Assembly: GCA_014526335.1 (NCBI GenBank)
Contig: JACTAT010000119.1
Location: forward strand, 517,364-581,363
Direction of reading: 5' to 3'
Length of the DNA: 64,000 bases
Source: Chrysaora quinquecirrha
Lineage: Eukaryota; Cnidaria; Scyphozoa; Semaeostomeae; Pelagiidae
The notes beneath the pieces are model-generated. The model saw nothing but the letters and a program-made list of their open reading frames with translations, did not search any database and was not told the DNA's origin. This document shows positions 12,101 to 24,100 of the stretch, piece after piece (within the stretch, counting starts at the first letter, position 1; each line of letters begins with the position of its first letter). The translations under genes were made by a program, and so were the position numbers.

Positions 12101-15100
12101 TTACAGCTAGCAACTAAAGTTTTGTAGGTGCTGTGGTGTCGTAGTCTAATCCTGCCGGTCAGGGTTCGAGCCGCAACTAGTGTAGCCAGGATCGACGTCT
12201 CCTTTAGTTGACGTACTACTACTGAGATACTAGCGACTGGCAATAAATACATCATTTCACCTTCACCATTCCGACAATGCCAGCGAAACGGAGCGACACA
12301 CAGCAACAGCCAAAGACCTGATTGATCATAGCAACACTTGACTTCTACCGATTGGTGGTAGACTAAAACCATCACGAGGAAGGTAAGCCATCCAGGAAAT
12401 AATCTTTAACGCTTATAAATCTGGACTTAAAATCCCAGAAAACTAAGGTTTATCATGGGGCTTTCCGAGTATTTGTTTGATAGACATCACGATAAAAAAG
12501 AAGAGCTCTTTGGTTTCTTTTACTACATTCCTCGCTGTTCGTGCAGTAGCATGTGTCAGCAATAAAGTAGAAAAAGAGGTTGCTTATTAATCGAACAGAC
12601 CTTGATTTCATTTTCTTCCTGATGTTCTGGACAGGCGTCAGGCTGAAGCTTGCCTGCCAATGACCAACTAGACGAAGCAGCAGAATGATAAGAGAAATTG
12701 TCGTCTTTCAACTGATCATCTTCGTTTGAGCGGATTGCGGACAACGGCGGAACGGTTTCAGATTCTTCGTTGATTCTACAGAGGCAAGAAAAAAATCAAA
12801 GCAGGAATATACGGTTGTTGCATTTATCAGTTGCCAGCAATAATTGCTCGTGTCTTCTACTTTTTTCAAAGCATAACGAGGCAGTTGCCAGTTGTAGCAA
12901 CAGGATGGTAAATAACGACGACGATGTCGCTACAGACAAAAATGCTTGGCGCTATAGCTTTTTTCCCGCGTCTTGATAACCCTCTAGCGACAACAGCACA
13001 CTGATTGTTAGGGTATCCTACAGGGGGATATCGAAGACAACCAATGCTATGTACACTCTTTATTTATAAATAATTGATCTTTTGCATTCCGCCCCAAACA
13101 TTGTTTAGCTACTTATTGATAAACGCCCCGAAAAATTATTTGTTCACTGTTTACCTGGGTAAGCTTACAATGGGCAAACCATTCATTTTGAAAGCATTTG
13201 GATGTAGGGTACTGTAACTATTAGTGAAGTATTCCTAAGGTGAGACTATTGTGATTTATAAGCATTTAAAGACAGTGACTCACTTTAGGCACTTTTAGCT
13301 AATTTTGATAAACTTATGACCATTTATTCACCCCGGGCAAATTGTTTTGTTATTGTTGAAAATTTTGACAATTTTTGGGGTGATTGCTAAAATTAAGAAA
13401 GTTTATAAAAAAAAAGAGTGTATACAGCATACGAAGGAGGTAAGACTTCACATGCCTGCATGGATCTCAAAAAGTTTTTCCAAACCTATACAACTCTCAC
13501 TTTTCCTTTAATGGTTGAATTACTATGAATCCATACTATATCAACTGGTCAATAAAACAGCAGTAGCTACAAAAACGGAACAGTATATAACAAACTATAT
13601 GCTTACAAACCTGAAGTAAAACACATTCCCTGAGCTTTCTCTATAGACAAACAGATTCGATCTGTTGGAAACAGCAAATCGGTCGAGGACACTTCGTACA
13701 GCTTGTATTGCTCTAGATGTTCCTTTGGGCTGACCTGGGCTTCGTTTTAATCGATAATGAATCGGCAGATACGTCTCCCAGACTTTGTCGCATTCAAAAT
13801 ATCCAGGTTTGAATTCGAATTCACCATGAACTACTTTACTGTATTCAAACGGCATTCCCATTTCTGAAGTCCCAGATACGAATAATGGCTTTGTCTCACG
13901 CCGAGACCAGATTTGCTCATCCTCTTCAGCTACTAGCAAATTGTGACAGGTAAATGTTTCATTTAAATCATCAAGGAGCATTCTCTATAAATAAAGATTC
14001 GAATAGTTATTGCTGACTTCAGTATAGGAAAACCTTAAAGAAACCATCTCTGAGTTTACACAACACACAGTCTATTTTGATTTCTTTTTTTATAGGAAAA
14101 TAACTCCTATTTTCCCAAGACTTTGCAAGATTCACCAGAGAGATAAGCAAACAAAAAAAACGTGAAAAATTACCTGATTCACAACCCTTCCAATGTTATC
14201 AATGATGGAAAGCAATTTGATGTAGCATTGCTCACTTTGCAAACCTTTCGATTCATTTCCTCCTCTCCTTGAAAGAGAAATAAAGAGTATTAGGGTGGGT
14301 TCTTTTGGGAGTGAGTTTTGGGAAAGTCTTGTACTTGCTAGAGTGAGTGAAAAAGACTCCATTAAGTGAAAGGTGATTCGACTAACCTTTTATGGAAGAA
14401 CACCATGACCTCATTTCCAACGATCCTTGCAAATAGCCAGAAATCAGGATCAGATTTTGATAAGTTGTCATCCAATGTCAGCTGCTTGGACTCAGTTGAA
14501 AGATCCTCTAACTTTATGGACATGGTCCTGTCCATCGCACGAGAAAGTCCTGGATCACTATACCTTCTTCTTATGAACGAGTCTTCTCTATCTGGCAAAG
14601 GTAAACTGCCTTTTCGTGATCTGCAATAATCAATGTCAGCATACTCAACATGACGTGGTAATGCGTGGTCTAGAATGTCTAGCAAAATACCTTCACAAAG
14701 TCTAAAGACTGCTTCTCTTGAAATGCCCTCTGTCTCTTGCTCAGTTTTGTTGACTTTGTCAAACTCTTCAGCCTTTTCGGAGCTTATTGATTCAGAGCCA
14801 GTTTCTATCTGTTCCATTTCAGATTGATCGAGAGTTTGTTCTGCAGACCCATCAACTGTCTCATTTGATGTCATTTCAACTGACCGGCCAGCAGAGTATT
14901 CAACTGACTTGCTTTCAGAGGGTTCGGTTGCATTTAAAAGTGACTGGTTAACAGACCGGTCAGTGGAAATATCAGTAAAGTTATCTGTTGACTTATTATC
15001 AACATTTAGCTCTGTAGGACTTAGGTTCTCTGCTATGTTATCCTTCTGTTCAACTGGCATCAAGTCTGCTGGCGGTGAGGTATTTTGGAGAATTCGGTGG

Positions 15101-18100
15101 CCTGAATCTGGAGAAGATACGACTATTTCTTCGTCTACTTCTTTAGCTTCCTCTCCATCTCCATCAATACGGTCTCCAAGTTCATGTTCCCCAGACATTT
15201 CTTCTTCAACCGTCTCTTTCTCATCTTCTCCCTCAAATCCGTCAGCATTGACATGACTATCTCCCTTCGGAGAACCTGAACTTTTGTCTAAAACCAGGTA
15301 ATAATACTTCCCTTGATTCTCAAGATGGTAGCAGTCGATTCTAGCTTGAATAAGCTCGTCTAAAAACAGTTGTTGGCTCTTGTCGATACCACAAACAAAA
15401 CGCAAAGGAATTTGACGAAATTGGCAGTTGTCTGTGTATGAGTTTTTCACATGATCAGCAACATTGTCCAAAGTGATTTCTGTGATGGGATGAGTATTTC
15501 TCAAAGCGGATGCGATTTCATCTTTCAGCAGCCATTCGATCCTTTTGACGATTACTTTGATGGCATTTAACTGGGATTTCGGGAGATTTTTTAACGGATC
15601 TGTTACAGCGTTCTCGATGAATGTGCTACAAATAAGGAAATTTTTCAAATATTATAACGCGAAAAGCAAGCAAGCTCGGAAAACTTGTTAAAAGAAACAT
15701 GTTAAATGACAAATATAATCACTAGACACGGACTGTGTATTTTCTCAAGCAAAAACCCGGTCATGAGAACCTCCATTTTTGCACTTCGCCTTGTGATGGC
15801 TCTAAATATTTGGGTTACAGTCATGGCTAAAATTAATGTTGTGGTGGCTCTAAATTTTTGGGTTACAGTCATTAAAATTAATGAGATCGACTCTTGAGAG
15901 TCTTAGTTCAATCTTTAATGCACTTTTTGTAAACGTTTTTATTAATTTTGGGGTTAAGGATCTAGGCTCTCGTCAACCTCGTCCCCAGGGTCAATAGGCC
16001 TCTTCATGAAACTCCGCTGTCCATATTCGACCCTGGTATCGGCCTTGTCTATTCGCAATTTGATTGGCTGATCAAACAATAGAAATGTTAAGTGACGTCA
16101 CAGTTTCTTCAAAATTTCACTCCAAAATAGGCCGAAAACTATGTAAAAACATCTATAAAACCAAAAAGGTAGACTTATTACCTGAGTCCCCTGTTATCGC
16201 TCATGAGACCGAGGCCAACACTAAAATGAGATCGCTCAAACTGGGACTCATAAAAGATTAGCTCAAAACTGGTCAGCTGCCCTGAAATCCCGGGGCCAAT
16301 CAGAGAGCAGCTTATCGAGATTCCGCATTCTGATTGGCTTATTCAGCTATTTCGACCCGCCCGTGCAATTTCCCGTTTATTTTCTGAAAATGTGACCCCC
16401 AGGAAAAAGGTCTTTGTTTGGCAAAATGGAGGGAAAGCTTCGTCACAGCTTTGCACAAACACCAAAACTAATTTTTTTGCAAAATTTAATGTACCAAGTG
16501 GAGAGTGTTCCAAACTATCTTTTGAATTCGACAAATTTTGGATGTTTTCGGGTGAATAGAAGTTGGTTCTGTGCTCAAGTGAAGCAAAAGTGAAGTGAAA
16601 AGAAAAGTTTCTGCGAGAGGACTTCTTGACATTTGAAATATCTAGATAAACTAGTCTAATTCTCGGAATCCATCAAAGATTGAAGAAATGAAGTTGCCAG
16701 CAAACAACCAACAAACTGCAATGAGACAGTAAATATTTTTTAACTTTATTGATTGCATTTTGAATATTAGATGCCAATTTTTTATAAACTTTACGTCTTT
16801 TGGAACGGGAAGAAATCTTTGAACTCAACTTTGAAGTCAAGTTTCACTTTATTATTTATCTAGTATTTTTTTCACAACTTTCTATGGGCTAAAACGAGTA
16901 ACCGCTAGATACTGTAGATAGTACCAGACAGTACATCTGCTTCATAAATTGCTGTAATATCATGGCAGTTTTTCATTTGTGATACAAGTTTATCGTTTTA
17001 ATATGGTTGCAATAAACATGAAATAAGGACAGACAGACAGCTGAATCAATTTTGAAATTATCAAAAGTTGTGAGCCACCTCAGTTTTAGCTACATTGTCA
17101 TTGACTTGACTTGTTTCTTTTTTACTTGACTTGTCCCTTCTTTTTTTTTAGTTTATAATTAAATATTCATCTGTAAAGTGTAAACAGTTGCATTTTGAGA
17201 CAAAATTTGATATTTTACGACAATTATAAATTGAAACTTCTGTTTTTATTTCACACCGCTCCGGTCACTTTGCAGCCCGTTGTCGAACACAGCTTACCGC
17301 AAGCAAAGTAAACTTTATGCATTTTAAAAATTGTTAACTTTGTTTTAATTCAGCAAGCGAGGATATATCTATTAAAAACCTGGGCTGCGCTTTTTTTAAA
17401 CCTTCTTTGCGCTTCTTTGCGTGAAGCTGTTTTGAAATTTCTCCTTTTGGCTTTGGTCAAGTTGAAAAGTGAGATGAGAGAGATTTCTGTCGGGGGGTCG
17501 CCACATTTTCACTGAACAATATCATGAAATCGAGGCAGCGAATTTCTGACCAGTTTTTGAACTGTTCTTTTATGAGTCGTAGTTGTAGCGGGGTGTCGGG
17601 GTGGTGGAGGAGCGGAAACTAACGACTCATGCAATAAGTCTAAAGATGTTCGTTGTGCAATCATACATATGTCATGTACCCCCGGGAGCGTAGCCGACGT
17701 TTGAGATGCCCATGTCTTGTATCAATCTTTTTCATTTTGACTTAGATATCTGATGTTGAATACTGTTAAAACCTATTTACTCATCAGCCGTGTAACTGGA
17801 TCGAAAACAACGCCTGAGAAACTCATACTATACAATAATAACTGCACAAATGCAACAATAACTTTGCATTTTTGCAGTTATATTTGACATAAGAAGTATC
17901 TGTGGACAAAAAAGAAATGTTAAATTACCTGACATTCTCTCCCTGTTTCGGGGAAATCACTGCTTTTTCGTCTCTGAATTCGAATACACCTTGTCTCATC
18001 TGATCCTCAGCCAACCCCCTTGCATCTTCAGCTAGAAAATCTTCATCAATATCGGATTCTGCGTAGTGCAGCGCTATACCTTCAGATACTTTCCAATGCT

Positions 18101-21100
18101 TAGGACTTTCCATTTCCGGGGGTAGAATCAGACAATTCAAATCAAGCGTTACTCTCAATGACGAACTGCATGGATCAAAATTACTTCCATTTTCAAGAAG
18201 AGAAATTATTTCACCTAAGAAAAGGAACAACAGGTTGTTAGTGTGTCACACTGATATTTAAAGCCAGTCCAGACTATGGGGAAGGGGGTACACAGAGTGG
18301 AAATGTAATCAAAGAAAACCCTTGTATGGCACCAGAACCAGATCTTGAAAAGTAATCCCTATTCTATGAATAATTTCGCGCTCAAACAGATACCTTAGGC
18401 CAGGCCGCTCATATGCGTTTCGGTACCTTAGGCCGTGCCATCCTCACATGAAATCCCAAGTCTGCAGTGAGATCCTCTGATCTCTTCTGATTTACTTTTG
18501 AACTATTTAGCACCCCGCCAAAGGCAGGGCAGTCAAAAAATTGCCTATAGGCTCATTCACTTGTCCTCCTCCACGGAAATCTTTAGTAAAAGGCGAAAGA
18601 TTTGTACGATCTGAAGGAAGACCAGAGCATGAACAATGGAAGATCAGCATTGAGTACCGGTCAAACTGACTATTTCTAACACATGTGGGTAATAACTCTG
18701 CGCATGCGCTAACAAAATATTATGCAAAAACTGCATATCAGCAAAGAGTGCTTTTGTAAAGAACATGTCCTATAATTAACAATCCCGTAATAAGAGTAGA
18801 AGAAGACAATAAACGCCCCTAATTTAAACGCCCTATCGAAGAACTTCAAAGTTAAAAACATTTTCAACTATCATATGGGCACCAACAAAAAAGTTTTGAA
18901 TTTTTAAAGTAAGGTTAGGACGTTGTTTAGCTTATTTCCGATAATATCAGTGGCTTTCATGGATTTAGTAGCAGATAGATAGGTTTTGAACCACAATAAA
19001 ATAAGAAATAAAACATCACAAAATCAATTAATTGTGGGCTAGAGAAATTCATCCAAAAGGATCTCGAATTTTTTTCTCAAAGACTATTTCTTTCGAAGCC
19101 TTTTTCTGCTTCTAGTTTTCCTCGAGACTTCAGAGAGATCACAACCCGGGTTGAAAGCCTGATCTGTCGAAAAACTTTCGAGAAAAAGGGGGACTTAGCA
19201 GTCTCCAACCCTCATCACTCCAGAGCTGGAAGATTTTACAAAATTCGCAGCAAATTGCTGCCAGATCAACTTCTCGTGTCTTCTTTTAGGTCGCGGCTAG
19301 ACGTGCGACATTTTGCTTTGAAATGGCGACAGGAAATGATAAAAAAAATTTTCGCCACGACTGTAAATTGTCGGCACGACTGTAAATTCTAAAAGTCGCA
19401 CGTACAGCCAGGGACAGATTTGCGAACAAAATGTTCTGCGAACTGAGGAAATACGTTCGCAGAACATGGATTTTGTTGAACTTTTCGCGACATGTTTTGG
19501 CTGACTGCCAACAATGTCGCAGCATGTAACAGGTCTTTTTTGGTGTCGCAACACATTGCATTGACTCTTACCGCGCAAGCTGATGGTCGCAGAACTTCTG
19601 TCGCAGCATTTCGTTGCAGCCTGTAGTCACCTCAGGATTTCTCAGAACAGGACATTTTCAGGTGTGTCGATTCGCCAGAAAAGCTGAAACGTCGCACTTG
19701 TAGCCGCGGCATAAGAAAGCGCCTTAAATTTTCTCGGTGAAAAATAATAATTTTGCTTTACTTACCGAGACATGTTGGTAGAGTATTAACAGGTAGTAAG
19801 GCCATGTCACTGACTTGATTTTTATTTCTCAATGAGCAAGTAAGATGAAGAAACAGTGGTTGTGGTTGAGAAAGGTCATCACTTTCGCTGTCAATTGAAC
19901 TACCAACATCTGATAGCACTTTCGCTGATCCAAGTTCTGATACTGCGCATGTGCTTCCTTTTACACTTATTCGGCTCAAATCAGACTAAAAAAGAGATTT
20001 ACTACAGTAATGAATTCAAATATGTACTGAGGGGTGACAGCTTCCCGGAACGCCGGTGCAGAGTGCCCGGTACACGATACGACGGGCTAAAAATTGACCC
20101 AGTAGGGAACAAATGCAAACCGGTACATGGTACACTTGGAGACTCAAAGCCATAACATGCGGTGCTTGCAAAAAAGCCGGCCCACCAGCTGTCACTCCCC
20201 CCCCCACTATGTAATGAAATCAATCAGAAAATCATATTAAATTGGGGAATCTGTACACATACAGCCAAATACTCGTTCATCCATGGGGGAACCTTTTCAG
20301 TTTCTTTAAAAAATTCAACTAGGCTACTTAAACACAAAGTGGCGATGGAAATTTTCGTTGCAATATGAAAACAACACAAAAATAAAAATTAATTTTAACA
20401 TAGGTTCAAAAGTAGAATAAACAAAAATTGAAGGCTTTCAAGACATACCATAGCCTCCGAAAATTCAGTATTCTCATGCGAAGCATCTCTGATCTCAGCA
20501 AACTGCGCAGCCGACTCGTAAATTTCATCAATACCTTGAATTTCAGATTCATCAATTTCACTTTCAGCCTCAGAAATACTTGCAAGCTCTTCTCTCTCTG
20601 TCTGTAATGTGATATTATAAATTGAAAAAATATAAGATAGTTAAAAATAAAATAAAGAAGTGATAAAAGATAAAAAATAAAATAAATATAAACAAAATGT
20701 GACGAAATAAAATGAGTTAAATGAGATGAAGCAAAATCAAATGAAAATATAACAGAATATAACGAAATGGAATGGAATAAAATAAAAAACAAAATATTAC
20801 ATAATAAAACATAATAAAACATAAAAAATAAAGGAAAACAAAATAAAATAAAAAAATAAAATAAGATAAAATAAAATAAAGAAAATAAGATAAAATGAAA
20901 TGAAATAAAAATGAAATCAAATGAAATCAAATCAAATAAAAATCAAATCAAATCAAATCAAATCAAAACAAATCAAATCAAATAAACTAAAATAAAATAA
21001 AGTAAAATAACTTAAAAAATAAAATAAAATAAAATAAAATAAAATAAAATAACTTAAAATAACTTTAAAAAATAAAATAAGATATAATAAAATAAAATAA

Positions 21101-24100
21101 AATAAAGAAAATAAGATAAGATAAAATGAAATGAAATAAAAAATGAAATAAAATCAAATAAAATCAAATAAAAATAAAATCAACTCAAATCAAACCAAAT
21201 CGAATTAAATCAAATCAAATAAACTAAAATAAAATAAAATAAAATAAAAATAAAATAAAGGAAAAGAAAATCAAATAACTTAAAGAAATAAAATAAAATA
21301 AAATAAAATAAAAGAAAATAAAATAACATATATAAAATAAAATAAAATAAAATAAAACAAAATATGCGAAATTGAAAAATAGCAAAATTCAAGCAAAAAT
21401 AAGACAAAAATTAATTGGTTCAATGAGAAAAAAAATGGGAAAATCAGATAAAATGAGAGAAAAAATAAAATTAAATTAAAATCGTGTGTCAAATAATTTC
21501 ATGTTGAAAATACGAAAAACAAAATGAAATAAAACAATACATAAATAAAACACAATAAAATAAGTAAAAATTGCGTAAATAAATGAGAAATTTTCCTACC
21601 TGATCCTCATCGGATTGGTAAAAAAACAATTCGGTATTTTGAGGCACTGGAGTGAATTTCTTTCGGAGAATTTCAGTGAAGCTGTCCTGTACAAATCCGT
21701 GTATCGACTCACTTCGACATCTGATGGTTGCAGATGACGTTGTTCGAGGCGTCCTCACTGTACTGGTCGAGCTATGTCTATTACCTCTTCTTATAACGAC
21801 ATTCCCTTCAGAAGGGCAGCCAAAGACTTCATCATCAATGGTTTCATTTCGATAATGCATACACATAATACGAATGAATCTTGTGATATCAACCTCAAGA
21901 TGAGCTTCTTCGCATATCATTTCTACAGATGATTCAACATCTTTACCACAAAGTGAATAACCCAGCTGAAGATTACTAAACACTCCGTTAACAAACGTCT
22001 GGAAGTATCGCTCCGTCAGTGATTTGCAATAGGCTGATAGGCTTGGTGATTTCTCGATTTCTCGAATCGTTTCATCAGTTGAATCTTGTTTCTCCACATC
22101 AGATGGCGGTATATTTTCGATTAGTTTTGATGAGTAATCAAGAAAAATATTCTGGAATCCTTGTTCCTGCGATTTTATGTCAGAAATAACAGAAAATTTG
22201 CATTCATACAAAAATACAGGCAAAAATTGCTGACTTGAAGACTGCCTATTTTGATCTACGGTTTCGTCCAGTTTTTCAGATTTCTGAGGCTCCGAATCAC
22301 TTCTTGCTTCAGACGATGAAGATTTTCGTTGCAGCCTGTAGTCACCTCAGGATTTCTCAGAACAGGACATTTTCAGGTGTGTCGATTCGCCAGAAAAGCT
22401 GAAACGTCGCACTTGTAGCCGCGGCATAAGAAAGCGCCTTAAATTTTCTCGGTGAAAAATGAATAATTTTGCTTTACTTACCGAGACATGTTGGTAGAGT
22501 ATTAACAGGTAGTAAGGCCATGTCACTGACTTGATTTTTATTTCTCAATGAGCAAGTAAGATGAAGAAACAGTGGTTGTGGTTGAGAAAGGTCATCACTT
22601 TCGCTGTCAATTGAACTACCAACATCTGATAGCACTTTCGCTGATCCAAGTTCTGATACTGCGCATGTGCTTCCTTTTACACTTATTCGGCTCAAATCAG
22701 ACTAAAAAAGAGATATATTGCAGTAATGAATTCAAATATGTAGTGGGGAGGTGAAAGCTTCCAGGGACGCCGGTGCAGAGTACACGATACGATGGGTTAA
22801 AAATTGACCCGGTACGGAACAAACGCAATCCGGTACATGGTACACTTGAAGACTCAAAGCCATAACATGCGGTGCTTGCAAAAAAAGCCGGCCCACCAGC
22901 TGTCACCCTCTCCCCACTATGCAATGCAATCATGCTGAAAATCATATTTATTTGGGGAATCTGTACACATACAGCCAAAAACTCGTTCACCCATGGGGGA
23001 GCCTTTTCAGTTTCTTTAAAAAAGTGAACCAGGCTACTTAAACACAATTTGGCGATGGAAATTTTCTTTGCAATATGAAAACAACACAAAAATGAAAATT
23101 AATTTTAACATAGGCTAAAAAGAAGAATAAACAAAAATTGTAGGGCTTTCAAGACATACCATAGCCTCCGAAAATTCAGTGTTCTCATGCGAAGCATCTC
23201 TGATTTCAGCAAACTGCGCAGCAGACTCATAAATTTCATCAATTCCTTGAATTTCGGATTCATCAATTTCACTTTCAGCCTCAGAAATACTTGCAAGCTC
23301 TTCTCTCTCTGTCTGTAATGTGATATTATAAATTGAAAAAATATAAGATAGTTAAAATAAAATAAAGAAGTGATAAAAGATAAAAATAAAATAAATATAA
23401 ACAAAATGTGACGAAATAAAATGAGTTAAATGAGATGAAGCAAAATCAAATGAAAATATAACAGAATATAACGAAACTGGAATAGAATAAAATAACAAAC
23501 AAAATATTACATAACAAAACATAATAAAACAATAAAACAAAAAAATAAAGGAACATAAAATAAAATAAAATAATATAAAATAAAATAAGATAAAATAAAA
23601 TAAAGAAAATAAGATAAAATGAAATGAAATAAAAAAATGAAATCAAATGAAATCAAATCAAATAAAAATCAAATCAAATCAAATCAAATCAAAACAAATC
23701 AAATCAAATAAACTAAAATAAAATAAAGTAAAATAACTTAAAAAAATAAAATAAAATAAAATAAAATAAAATAAAATAACTTAAAATAACTTTAAAAAAA
23801 TAAAATAAAATAAAATAAAATAAAATAAAATAAAGAAAATAAGATAAAATGAAATGAAATAAAAAAATGAAATCAAATGAAATAAAATCAAATAAAAATC
23901 AAATCAAATCAAATCAAATCAAAACAAATCAAATCAAATAAACTAAAATAAAATAAAATAAAATAAAATAAAATAAAATAAAATAAAATAAAATAAAATA
24001 AAATAAAATAAAATAAAATAAAATAAAATAAAATAACATAATATAAAACAAAATAAGATAAAACAAAATAAAATATGCGAAATTGAAAAATAGCAAAACA

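Larger units (their letters stand above)
15626..17928. other. SZT2 intron filled by repeats
   Basis: It contains the foldback arm and the 1.47-kb TIR element. A short CTAAATWTTTGGGTTACAGTCA duplication is at 15800-15870. No exon is seen. Confidence 0.6.

Noticed and set aside
14909..15256. 115-codon plus ORF rich in serine
   Set aside because: Antisense to the acidic low-complexity part of the SZT2 exon at 14387-15625.
20406..21492. Phe/Tyr/Leu-rich minus ORFs resembling membrane proteins
   Set aside because: They are translations of the (TAAAA)n and (AAATC)n arrays; only the 153-bp exon 20449-20601 within is coding.
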